A DNA stretch of 31,932 nucleotides from RGIG464 sp045643185 (GTDB lineage: Bacteria; Myxococcota_A; Bradymonadia; UBA4248). Under the pieces are notes generated by a model. The model saw only the letters and a list, made by a program, of their open reading frames with translations. It ran no database searches and was not told the DNA's origin. The translations under genes and the position numbers were made by a program. The stretch covers positions 1 to 31,932 of the forward strand of contig JAZUKH010000078.1 of assembly GCA_045643185.1 (NCBI GenBank). The letters run 5' to 3'. The first letter of the stretch is position 1. Each line of letters begins with the position of its first letter. This document shows, in pieces, positions 23,311-31,242 of the stretch.

Positions 23311-24048
23311 TCATAAATCTTTCACGCACCTGAATCCGCGATACTCCTGTCTCTCGATCGGTTGCGCACTATGCACGCCAAACTGTTCATAGATCTTCAC
23401 GAGGTTGGCATTGCCCATCGACGGCCACGTTCGCGGATCGCCGCATTTCGCATTCGCCGACACCTCGCCGTGATATTTGCCATTCACCCACTCGGTCGCA
23501 TTGCCACCCATGTCGTATGCGCCCCACACGCTGAGATCACGCGGGTACTTGCCGACTTCGCCCACGGTGGCCGACCAGGAGCCTTCAATGGCATCATCGC
23601 CCCACACGTAGTCCTGAAGCTCCGTCCCCATCGCGGCGAGCAGCCATTCTTCGGGCTCCGGCAACCGCTTGCCATTCGCTTTACAATAGTTTTTGGCATC
23701 CTCGACCGGGAGATCCGCCGGGTAGTTCGCTTTAGTCGCGTCCTGCTTGATAACATGCTCGGCGCGCCCCGAAGCCCAGTCTGACAGATCACAACGCTTT
23801 TCATCGACACAGGCTTTGACATCCGCCCAGGTCACTTCGTACGCATCGATCGAAAACGCCTTAACCTGGACCTGTTCCAACGACGTTTTGGCGCACGACG
23901 CGTCCGCCAACGCACACGGTTTGTAGCCCGTCAGCGTCGTACCCGGTTCGCCCACCGCAACCATGCCGTCCACGGGGGATGCTATAGCAACTCCGACCAT
24001 CGCAAGAGAAATTAACGAACCTAATGCTGTTAGTATATATTTTTTCAT
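23311..24048 (-). CDS. Exported SUMF1/formylglycine-generating-enzyme-like protein, probably non-catalytic
   Basis: The 245-aa product has a signal peptide (cleaved near AIAS) and a short FGE-sulfatase (SUMF1) domain: FSIDAYEVTWADVKACV, the NGKRLPEPEEWLLAAMG equivalent of GKRLPTEAEWEYAARG, DMGGNATEW and the final YRGFRCV. The segment before GFRC lacks the paired active-site Cys of true formylglycine-generating enzymes, so a binding or structural role is more likely than oxidation of a sulfatase Cys. The ATG overlaps the TAA of the preceding gene by 1 nt (TAATG) and shares an AGGAG site inside that gene, so the two are translationally coupled. Base composition is GC-richer than the coupled upstream gene, a composition break inside one operon. 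Confidence 0.82.
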   Translation of the reverse strand: MKKYILTALGSLISLAMVGVAIASPVDGMVAVGEPGTTLTGYKPCALADASCAKTSLEQVQVKAFSIDAYEVTWADVKACVDEKRCDLSDWASGRAEHVIKQDATKANYPADLPVEDAKNYCKANGKRLPEPEEWLLAAMGTELQDYVWGDDAIEGSWSATVGEVGKYPRDLSVWGAYDMGGNATEWVNGKYHGEVSANAKCGDPRTWPSMGNANLVKIYEQFGVHSAQPIERQEYRGFRCVKDL

Positions 24049-25067
24049 TATTTATCTCCTTCTAATACAGTCATCAAACTTAATTTTCGATCCGTATCTT
24101 TTTTACGATCTTCCAACAAAACTTTTCTAATATCTGGATTTTTCACAGCTAAAACTGGTCTTACCAGTTGTTTTGATCCATCATTTGGAGAAAAAACAAA
24201 AACATAATATGGAGCCAAAAGCAAACCAACGTTATGCTTATTAAAATCAAAATATCCGAAATCGCTTCGAATTAGAGTCGCATTTTCAACCATTCCATCT
24301 AAAACAAGACTATCGAGTGCTTCTTGAGGCGTTAACAAATCCTCATTGGTCAAACGAAAAACTTCTTTTCCTAATTTTTTATGTATCTTTGAATATCCAA
24401 TAACTTCACCTGACACGGATAAATGAACAACGTTTTTATTCGCGCCCATAACCGGCCAACCATCAACGTAGTCCGAAAAAGAAAGCGCCAGTTCAGAAAT
24501 ATGTTCTTCACTACCATCAAACGTAGGCTTATCAACAGCGATATAATATTTTCTCAACTTATATGGTTTAGTCGACACATGACCAGATTCGACAAACAAT
24601 TCATTCTGTTTTGCCCAATAAAAACCTCGCTGAATGTAGAACTCATCGCTTGCCACCTCATCATCTCCAGCAGGAGGCATAGCATGAAGTTTATGTATGT
24701 TACCAGCATCAAGGTAACCAGTATTAACATCATATACATATTGTCAGTTATCTTTCTTTAACAAATGACTTTTTGATGTCTTCATAACCGAAACTAATTT
24801 ATTGCGTTCAATTTCTTCATCAAGATTCAAGTAAGGTTCATATTGGTATATATTAATATTTATTAATTTATTTTCACGAAGACTTTTTTCAATAATATCA
24901 TATCCTTTACTATTCAATTCATCACCAACAAGCCTTATATTTGTTAATGCATGCTTTGAACGAATAGGATATTCTTCACCAGGAATGCAAACAGCTTGTT
25001 CTTCACAAGAAATAAGTATTCCTGATATAAACAACATCACCAATAAACAATAATATGTACATCTCAT
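24048..25067 (-). pseudogene. Lipoprotein gene interrupted by one in-frame TGA (24744-24746)
   Basis: The ATG at 25067 (AAGGAG 8 nt upstream) starts a lipoprotein signal (lipobox ILISC). The frame runs 107 residues to TGA, then continues in the same frame for 231 residues to a TAA at 24048. The residues straight after the TGA (QYVYDVNTGYLDAG...) look like ordinary protein and precede the first ATG of the second part (24680), so the two parts were one protein of about 340 codons. I know no family with certainty; the second half (FSDYVDGWPVMGANKNVVHLSV, APYYVFVFSP) resembles the regions that accompany DUF6345 domains. It may be a recent nonsense mutation, TGA read-through (TGA followed by C is a leaky context) or two proteins. 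AT-rich and coupled to the SUMF1 gene downstream. Confidence 0.6.
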
Positions 25068-25082
25068 TGTATTATCTCCTTA

Positions 25083-25949
25083 TTACCCCTGATGCCAAGC
25101 CCAGCTACAAATTCTTTGAGTACCATCGTTCAAACGTTTTGCCCAAGTTCTCGTATAGTTATTCAAACGATAAGTCGCATCATCTGATGTGGTACCAGTA
25201 TTAGATCCATTACAGGTCATAATTTCTGATGTATCATCTATATACCAATCTTCTGTTGCAGAAAACCAAACTTGCTTAAATTTTGATTCCCCTCCAAAAG
25301 CATGTTCGGCAAAATCGGCTAATACCTCATCCGTGTATTCTGAATCAGATGATGTTCCTCGATATCCCATAAACATATCAACACCATAGCGATGGCTCAT
25401 CTCCCATTGCTGACTAGGATAAACATCCAAGCTATAACATGTTGCAAGAATCAACCATCTAGCATATCCTGGAAAATCCGAACCATAAATCGAAGAAGAC
25501 TGTTCGCCATAAACCATTTGATCAGAATGAGCATAACAAGTACCTTCTGAAACAGAATTACAAAGTGTTGCTCGATAAACAGATTTGTTGGTTACGGAAT
25601 TAGTATATGTCCAACCATGAGAAGAAAGGGCAAATAGTTCAACATTGTCAGACAAACGAACATCGAGTCCACCAAAATAATCCTCTATCATGGTTGAGTT
25701 CCAAACCATATTATCAAATTTAAACATTTTATTCATTCCAGCATGATTTAATTGGGTATCAAGCTGGTTAATTTGATCATCTGTGTAGTGGAGACTCGAT
25801 ATCGAACTACATCCGTTACAATTTGACCAATTATTCATATATGCAAGCCCGTAATACATACCAGACAAGTCATTTTCATCAGCCAAAGACACTTGCGTAG
25901 AAGTTAGGCTAAAAGTAACAAGCGCAACAAAGAAGTTCCGCAATTTCAT
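25083..25949 (-). CDS. Secreted DUF6345 protein with caspase-like (clan CD) His-Cys signature
   Basis: A 288-aa protein with a signal peptide (cleavage near SLA-DE). It matches the DUF6345 pattern: a strand ending FALSSHGW (H111-G112), then WLILATCYSLD (C171), MFMGYRGTSSDS, and AFGG...VWFSA. A His-Gly after one strand and an Ala-Thr-Cys after a later strand is the arrangement of caspase-like clan CD peptidases, so peptidase activity is possible but unproven. Further Cys pairs (CNGC, C130/C138, C246/C281) suit an oxidising compartment. Strong AGGAGG 4 nt before the ATG. First gene of the AT-rich operon, 15 nt before the TGA-interrupted lipoprotein. Codon use and composition are unlike the flanking genes, suggesting acquisition. 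Confidence 0.75.
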   Translation of the reverse strand: MKLRNFFVALVTFSLTSTQVSLADENDLSGMYYGLAYMNNWSNCNGCSSISSLHYTDDQINQLDTQLNHAGMNKMFKFDNMVWNSTMIEDYFGGLDVRLSDNVELFALSSHGWTYTNSVTNKSVYRATLCNSVSEGTCYAHSDQMVYGEQSSSIYGSDFPGYARWLILATCYSLDVYPSQQWEMSHRYGVDMFMGYRGTSSDSEYTDEVLADFAEHAFGGESKFKQVWFSATEDWYIDDTSEIMTCNGSNTGTTSDDATYRLNNYTRTWAKRLNDGTQRICSWAWHQG

Positions 25950-26169
25950 TTTACCTCCTACTACTATTCTGGACAGGGTAAATGACAGTAATTTTACTGA
26001 GCATATTTAATTTCATTTTTATAAAATAAACGCTGTATTTTTTCCGGTTCTTTTTTACGATTTACCAAGTGTTGCGTCACCGCCTTTGTTAGTGCATCTT
26101 GATTCTTCGGAATTGCTTTTTCAGACAGATTCGCTTTTATATCTTATTTTGTATCAAAATGCACAACAC
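25950..26169. other. AT-rich intergenic region upstream of the DUF6345 operon
   Basis: About 220 bases with no gene. It should contain the minus-strand promoter of the DUF6345 operon; several AT-rich boxes are possible and I cannot choose between them. Confidence 0.4.
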
Positions 26170-26322
26170 ATGTCAAACCCAAATACCTCAATAACTCGTT
26201 CCTTCGATACTACTTGTATGGTTGCTTTTGAGTTCGTGATTAGCGGTAACCTGAAAAAGGCGGTTGATTACTCCCGCAATCGAAGAAAAGAGCTTGAATT
26301 ATTCCTTGAGCATGTTGAATAA
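26170..26322 (+). pseudogene. Short ORF, possible remnant of an IS66-type transposase C-terminus
   Basis: The 50-aa frame from ATG 26170 (open upstream to a TTG at 26086) has no ribosome site. Its end, GNLKKAVDYSRNRRKELELFL, resembles the IS66 stretch A-I-x-Y-x-x-N-x-x-x-x-L-x-x-FL that precedes the IDNN motif, and the frame stops just before where IDNN would come. It borders the AT-rich cassette. Similarity is by memory of the motif only, so treat as tentative. Confidence 0.35.
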
Positions 26323-26333
26323 GTAGCATTTAT

Positions 26334-28160
26334 TCATTTGCCGTATTTACGCAATAGATCGCGCACAAACTGGGCGTTTTCAGGCGCGTGATAGCGCAGA
26401 ATCGCTTTTTGGCGCTCGCGATCGTTGCGTGTTCTCGCGCTCCAGATAGGTTTCTGACCTTCGATGGGCAAATAGGGCGTGTACCCTGTGTAATACATCG
26501 TCGTAGCGGCACTCATCGGCGTAGGCAAAAAGCTCTGGACCTGGTCAACGAACATGTGGCGCTGCATGAGCCAACGGGCGACATCCAACATTTCACGATC
26601 ACCACAACCGGGGTGAGAGGATATAAAATAAGGAATAATATATTGTTTTTTGCCACAATCTCGTGACGCTTTCATAAAGATCTCGCAAAACTCGTCAAAT
26701 ATCTGTGCATTCGGTTTGAGCATCAGATCGAGAACTTTATTATTCACATGTTCGGGCGCAATTTTTAAGTATCCACTCGTATGATACTGTGTTAATTCAC
26801 GTATATATTCCGGAGATCTTAGAGCCAGGTCATATCGAACTCCCGAACCGATAAAGACATTTTTGACTTCAGGCATCGAACGTATTTTTTTATATAAATC
26901 GATGACCGGCCCATGATCGGTATTTAAGTTTTTACATATTTTTGGCACGAGGCATGACGGGCGAGTGCACGAACGGCAGACATCGGTATTTTTACCACCC
27001 ATTTTATACATATTGGCACTGGGTCCACCGATATCGCTGATCGACGCGCGGCCTTTTGGCGACTCGTGACAGATCGCAAGCACTTCGCGCGCTACACTTT
27101 CGGGCGAACGACTTTGAATAACGCGCCCCTCGTGAGCGGCAATCGAACAAAAGGCGCAGCCGCCAAAGCAGCCGCGCATGATCGTCACCGAGTTTTTGAT
27201 CATTTCGTAAGCGGGAATGCGCTCGTCGCCGTAACACGGATGGGGTTTGCGCGAAAAAGGCAGGTCGTAGATCGAGTCGAGCTCTTTGGTCGTAAGCGGT
27301 TCGGGAATCGGACCAATCCAGAGTTCACGCTGACCGTGTTTTTGAACGAGCCCGTGACCACCCACACGCGTCTCGAGGATCTGAAGGCGCGATGCTTCGG
27401 CAAACGCGCGTTTGTCGGCACGAACGGCCTCAAAAGACGGAACGCGTCGCACGTCATATTCACCACGACGGTTACCAGCCTCATCTTCACGAACCTGCAA
27501 CGTTTCGGGCAGCTGATCGCACATCATAGCGATGCCCGGCAACCCCATGAACCGGTCGAGCGACCAGCCATACGACAGACCGTGCGCAATCGTCTCCAAA
27601 GCCCACTCGCCGCTGCCAAAGCTCAGGATATCGGCGCCGCTGTCGACCAAGATCGACGGCATCACTACGTCTTTCCAGTAGTCGTAGTGTGCCATTCGAC
27701 GCAGACTTGCCTCAATACCGCCGATCACGATCGGCTTGTCGGGCGTCAGACGTCGGCATGTTTTGGCATACACCGTGACGGCGCGGTCAGGGCGCGCACC
27801 AGCTTTTCCGCCAGGCGTATAAGCATCGTCATGGCGACGGCGCTTTTCGGACGTGTAATGGTTGACCATTGAGTCCATGTTTCCCGAGTTGATGCCCCAA
27901 AACAGCTTGGGTTCACCCAGTGCCAGGAAATCAGCGTCCGACTTGGGTTGCGCGACCACGCCAACTCTAAAGCCCTCGTTGTGCAAGTAACGACCGACGA
28001 TGCCGGTCGAAAACGACGGATGATCGATGTATGCGTCGCCTGAAATCAAAATGATGTCGCAGACATCCCAACCCAATGCGTCCATTTCGACACGCGAAAC
28101 CGGCAAAACTTCGGCAGTTCCGAGACGTGCAGCCCAATATTGCTTATGTGTATGTAACAT
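26334..28160 (-). CDS. ygiQ: YgiQ family radical SAM protein
   Basis: The 608-aa protein is a full-length member of the YgiQ family: N-terminal domain with DIILISGDAYIDHPSF and GRYLHNEGFRVGVVAQP, then VIGGIEASLRRMAHYDYW, and the radical SAM motif C331-x3-C335-x2-C338 (RGCFGGCAFCS) followed by a Cys-rich insert (CRSCTRPSCLVPKIC). Later blocks include GSGVRYDL and YLKIAPEHV. The N-terminal part resembles a B12-binding-type fold; the reaction is not established for the family. Its first 69 bases (start codon included) are repeated at 29885-29953, evidence of a tandem duplication. No close downstream gene. Confidence 0.93.
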   Translation of the reverse strand: MLHTHKQYWAARLGTAEVLPVSRVEMDALGWDVCDIILISGDAYIDHPSFSTGIVGRYLHNEGFRVGVVAQPKSDADFLALGEPKLFWGINSGNMDSMVNHYTSEKRRRHDDAYTPGGKAGARPDRAVTVYAKTCRRLTPDKPIVIGGIEASLRRMAHYDYWKDVVMPSILVDSGADILSFGSGEWALETIAHGLSYGWSLDRFMGLPGIAMMCDQLPETLQVREDEAGNRRGEYDVRRVPSFEAVRADKRAFAEASRLQILETRVGGHGLVQKHGQRELWIGPIPEPLTTKELDSIYDLPFSRKPHPCYGDERIPAYEMIKNSVTIMRGCFGGCAFCSIAAHEGRVIQSRSPESVAREVLAICHESPKGRASISDIGGPSANMYKMGGKNTDVCRSCTRPSCLVPKICKNLNTDHGPVIDLYKKIRSMPEVKNVFIGSGVRYDLALRSPEYIRELTQYHTSGYLKIAPEHVNNKVLDLMLKPNAQIFDEFCEIFMKASRDCGKKQYIIPYFISSHPGCGDREMLDVARWLMQRHMFVDQVQSFLPTPMSAATTMYYTGYTPYLPIEGQKPIWSARTRNDRERQKAILRYHAPENAQFVRDLLRKYGK

Positions 28161-28174
28161 GCTGATGACGAGTT

Positions 28175-28452
28175 TTAGTAGAATTGCATCGGATCTTCGA
28201 TGCGGTAAAGGCCTTTGAGCACTTCATAATAAAAAATAGTCGGTCAAATAGGGCGTCCAGACCTTGATCGGCCACTCATTAAGCTCGGCACTTGGAAACG
28301 ACGCAAATGCGAAAATGTACTGAACGAGATATTCGATGTTGCGAGCCAGGTTACCGGTGTATTCATCACGCATACGCTGGTCTGTGATACGCGTTTCGTG
28401 CATCGATTTGGCGATCTCCGACTCGAGTACATCGCCAAAACCAGCGTAGATG
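28175..28452 (-). pseudogene. Truncated 3' copy of the RelA/SpoT-like gene
   Basis: This segment matches the last 270 or so bases of the intact gene at 29968-31170 almost base for base, at an offset of 1793. It carries a 4-base net insertion near 28226 that breaks the frame, and the match stops abruptly at 28452 (equivalent to 30241). The upstream 900 or so bases are missing; the serpin 3' end follows at once. Part of the imperfect tandem duplication. The stretch 28161-28476 holds nothing else. Confidence 0.88.
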
Positions 28453-28476
28453 CTAAGGTAACTGACGCTTCACGCA

Positions 28477-29787
28477 TCAACCATCAATATCTGTGGCGCG
28501 GCCAACGAAGAGCGCAGTGCCTGTTGATTTTTCAACAATCGCGTAGAGGAACGGATGATCGACGGTGACCTCAATGATAGGCTCAGGTCTTGGCGCCATA
28601 CGCAGTTTCATGACGGCGGCCGTTGCCGCAGCGGCTTCAGCGCCTTCTTCAGTCACTTCGATATATGCTTTGTGATAGATCTGGTTAATGTGCAGATCTG
28701 TTTTGCCAGAAATGCCGGTGAAATCCGCGTTACCAAAGGCCTTGACCATGCCGAGTTGCTGCATGATCGAAGCGAGCGGCGTGTCAGCCTCAATACGGAA
28801 TTTCGGCATCGACAATTCGAGTTTTGTTTCGAACATGTCGTTACGTGCAGCCCGCAGAGCCTGCGCGTTCATCATCTGTTCAACGTCTGCGAGTGCTGAC
28901 GAGCCCGTTGCGCCTTCAGCTATTTTTGGCAAAATGACCATGAAAGCATAGGTACTTTCTTTAAAATCCATGTCGAAAGCCTGATAGGCATCGGTCTCGA
29001 TATAACCGTGCTTGACTGTCTGATGCATCATATCGACAGATTTTGTGCCTGCTTCACCTTTGAAATCCTGTTTATTCGTTTTTTCAACTTTAAACGCTTC
29101 GACCCACGGCGCTTTGAAATAAATGGCGTTCGTCAGCACAAGGCGCGTGAGGCCATCAACCGAGCCATCCGGCAAGATCTCAGTGATTTTCTGATTTGTC
29201 GAATTGGCGACCGACTGGTTGATCTGCGCACGAGCCCCGACGGGATCAGCCATGAAGTCGACGAGCGTCGGTTCGGCGTCATACGCGGCTTTGACACGTG
29301 ACTTATAGTCGTCGAGCAACACGTAATCTTTTTGGAGCCAGAGGTGATTGTCGATATTGAGCGCCATCGCGTCTGATCGGGACGCCAACATATTTTTTTC
29401 GATCTCACCGCCGACCTGGCTCAGATTGCCGGCGTCGGGCAGACTGAGCGCTTTTCTCATTTCAGACGCAGTCTCACCGCGCGCGCCATCAAGCACCATG
29501 CCGAGGCAGCGCTCGACCGAGTAGGGCGAAACGACCGTTGTGCCTTTTACCGAGGCGAGCAACGAAAAACCAAAGGCATTGTTCGCATCCACCCAGGCGG
29601 CCGCGTCGATCTTCGCGCCCTGATTGTCGACCTCACCCATCAGTTCGTTTTCCGGAGCTTCCGACCTCACGGAAGGCGCCGATGCCTCCGAAATTGCATT
29701 TTCAGGTTCAGGCGCCGCCTGCGGCTTCGAACAGCCAAACAATTGCATGACCATGAGTAACCCCAACATTAAAAAAGTCTTTTTCAT
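28477..29787 (-). CDS. Serpin lipoprotein 1 (serine/cysteine protease inhibitor)
   Basis: The ATG at 29787 has AAGGAG 7 nt upstream and a lipoprotein signal (lipobox LFGC); 436 aa. After an acidic Ser/Pro/Glu linker the domain runs over the full serpin fold: NAFGFSLLASV at the start, TNAIYFKAPW, and HKAYIEVTEEG leading into the hinge GAEAAAATAA, then DHPFLYAIVEKSTGTALFVGR. The small-residue hinge at P15-P9 is that of inhibitory serpins, which trap a protease covalently. Counting 15 from the hinge Gly puts Arg-Met at P1-P1', but the loop is about five residues longer than alpha-1-antitrypsin's, so P1 is uncertain. It would sit on the cell surface or in the periplasm. Nearly identical to the copy at the right edge except in the reactive loop. 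Confidence 0.93.
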   Translation of the reverse strand: MKKTFLMLGLLMVMQLFGCSKPQAAPEPENAISEASAPSVRSEAPENELMGEVDNQGAKIDAAAWVDANNAFGFSLLASVKGTTVVSPYSVERCLGMVLDGARGETASEMRKALSLPDAGNLSQVGGEIEKNMLASRSDAMALNIDNHLWLQKDYVLLDDYKSRVKAAYDAEPTLVDFMADPVGARAQINQSVANSTNQKITEILPDGSVDGLTRLVLTNAIYFKAPWVEAFKVEKTNKQDFKGEAGTKSVDMMHQTVKHGYIETDAYQAFDMDFKESTYAFMVILPKIAEGATGSSALADVEQMMNAQALRAARNDMFETKLELSMPKFRIEADTPLASIMQQLGMVKAFGNADFTGISGKTDLHINQIYHKAYIEVTEEGAEAAAATAAVMKLRMAPRPEPIIEVTVDHPFLYAIVEKSTGTALFVGRATDIDG

Positions 29788-29884
29788 CGTTATCTCCTTT
29801 AAATAGGATAGATCAGGCAAAACAGCTATTTCCCCTCAAAGCGTCAAAACGTTGCGAGAAGAGTCTATTCTGAATAGCCACATT

Positions 29885-29953
29885 ACGAGAAACCGGTAAA
29901 ACTTCGGCAGTTCCAAGACGCACAGCCCAATATTGCTTATGTGTATGTAACAT
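29885..29953 (-). pseudogene. Duplicated 5' scrap of ygiQ (69 bases)
   Basis: Matches 28092-28160, the first 23 codons of ygiQ including its ATG, with a few substitutions. The match begins abruptly near 29885, marking the junction of the tandem duplication with serpin 1's upstream DNA. It may direct translation of a short out-of-context peptide, of no obvious use. Confidence 0.88.
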
Positions 29954-29967
29954 GCTGATGACGAGTT

Positions 29968-31170
29968 TTAGTAAAATTGCATCGGATCTTCGATGCGGTA
30001 AAGGCCTTTGAGCACTTCATTAAAATAGTCGGTCAAATAGGGCGTCCAGACCTTGATCGGACACTCCTTTAGCTCGGCACTTGGAAACGACGCAAATGCG
30101 AAAATGTACTGAACGAGATATTCGATGTTGCGAGCCAGGTTACCGGTGTATTCCTCACGCGTACGCTGATCTGTGATACGCGTTTCGTGCATCGATTTGC
30201 CGATCTCCGACTCGAGTACATCGCCAAAACCGGCGTAGATGATCTCGACATAGACTTCATCTTCACCGCTGTAAACGAAGTTCTCGAATTCCTTCTGAAT
30301 ATCGCCCTGCCAGACACCGCGACTTCGCATATTCTGAATAAGACGCGGATCAATGGGTTCGCGCACCAACAAGTCTTTTTTGGGCCGTGCACGAATGATC
30401 AGGTTCGTTGCATGGTAATTTTCCCGGTGATGCGGCTCAACCTCGACGATATCACAGCGCGTACACGACTCGAGATAATCGAACAGGCGCGGCACATCTT
30501 CGGGTTCAGCGATCACTTTGAGCCCGGCGACGTCATGGATCGGCGGTGCCGTGACGCGGGGGAACTTCATGCCATCGCGCAGGTCCTCAATGATCTTGTT
30601 TTCAGCGCGTTCAAACTCGTGGATCATCTCGGCCTCGCTGCTGAGCAGCTGCGACCTGGCAATACCGAACTGTTGAGCACGCATATTCGCGTAGTCTTCG
30701 GCACGCTGTTTAATGGCGCTAAAGATCATGTCGATGATACGGCGCGCGGCCTTTTCGGCGAGTCGACGAGCGCGCTTGGTACGCATAGAACCGACCAGAC
30801 GGTGCTGTTCGCCGGTACCGGCAAAGTAGAGGCGTCCCTGAATCGGTGTCTCGACAAAGAACTGCTCGCGATGGGCGAGGTAGTTGCGCACAAGTTCGTC
30901 GATCCGATCGTCGTGGTAGTGCGGATAACTAACGAGTGCGTCTTTGAGCTGAGCCTTGGTGTGGATCGGCACTTCCATGGCTTGCGACCCGGCGAGTGCC
31001 GAAAAAAGCTGGCGAGACCACAAGCCAAGGTATCGCGTCACATAAACGTTGTTGAAGTGGATGAGCTTCGTCACGCGTTCAGGGTCATCAGGCATCACGG
31101 CGCCGTGCAGCCAGCGCCAGAACAGGTCTTCAATTTCTTCGCGATGAATGTAATTACCAATGTAGATCAT
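29968..31170 (-). CDS. Possible RelA/SpoT-fold protein (tentative), 400 aa
   Basis: No signal peptide, so cytoplasmic. The first 200 residues are largely helical and basic (RTKRARRLAEKAARRI; a coiled stretch EMIHEFERAENKIIEDL). From about 205 the order of motifs recalls a (p)ppGpp synthetase domain: IHDVAGLKVI (211-220; DIAGIRI in RelQ), NYHATNL (251-257; GYRSYH), EVYVEIIY (305-312; VYVEIQI) and SEIGKSMH (321-328; E-x-x-H). Several catalytic positions differ (Lys for Arg, Ile-Tyr for Gln-Ile), so it might be inactive or belong to another nucleotidyltransferase-like group. It lies between serpin 2 and the ygiQ scrap; a truncated relative is at 28175. I regard the fold call as a hypothesis. Confidence 0.45.
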   Translation of the reverse strand: MIYIGNYIHREEIEDLFWRWLHGAVMPDDPERVTKLIHFNNVYVTRYLGLWSRQLFSALAGSQAMEVPIHTKAQLKDALVSYPHYHDDRIDELVRNYLAHREQFFVETPIQGRLYFAGTGEQHRLVGSMRTKRARRLAEKAARRIIDMIFSAIKQRAEDYANMRAQQFGIARSQLLSSEAEMIHEFERAENKIIEDLRDGMKFPRVTAPPIHDVAGLKVIAEPEDVPRLFDYLESCTRCDIVEVEPHHRENYHATNLIIRARPKKDLLVREPIDPRLIQNMRSRGVWQGDIQKEFENFVYSGEDEVYVEIIYAGFGDVLESEIGKSMHETRITDQRTREEYTGNLARNIEYLVQYIFAFASFPSAELKECPIKVWTPYLTDYFNEVLKGLYRIEDPMQFY

Positions 31171-31242
31171 CGAAAACTCCGTATGAAAACCGACTCGACC
31201 AGACCAACTTTTTCCGAGCGCCAGTGACTAACACTTCACGCA

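Noticed and set aside
24699..24746. Selenocysteine insertion at the in-frame TGA
   Set aside because: The stem is short, starts 25 nt downstream, and no redox motif surrounds the codon; not supported beyond a possibility.
27066..27872. A 268-codon plus-strand frame opposite ygiQ
   Set aside because: Antisense to a highly conserved protein; shadow.
30187..31227. A 346-codon plus-strand open frame opposite the RelA-like gene
   Set aside because: It is fully antisense to a better-supported gene whose 3' copy is conserved in the duplication, has no ribosome site, and its composition is that of a shadow frame.
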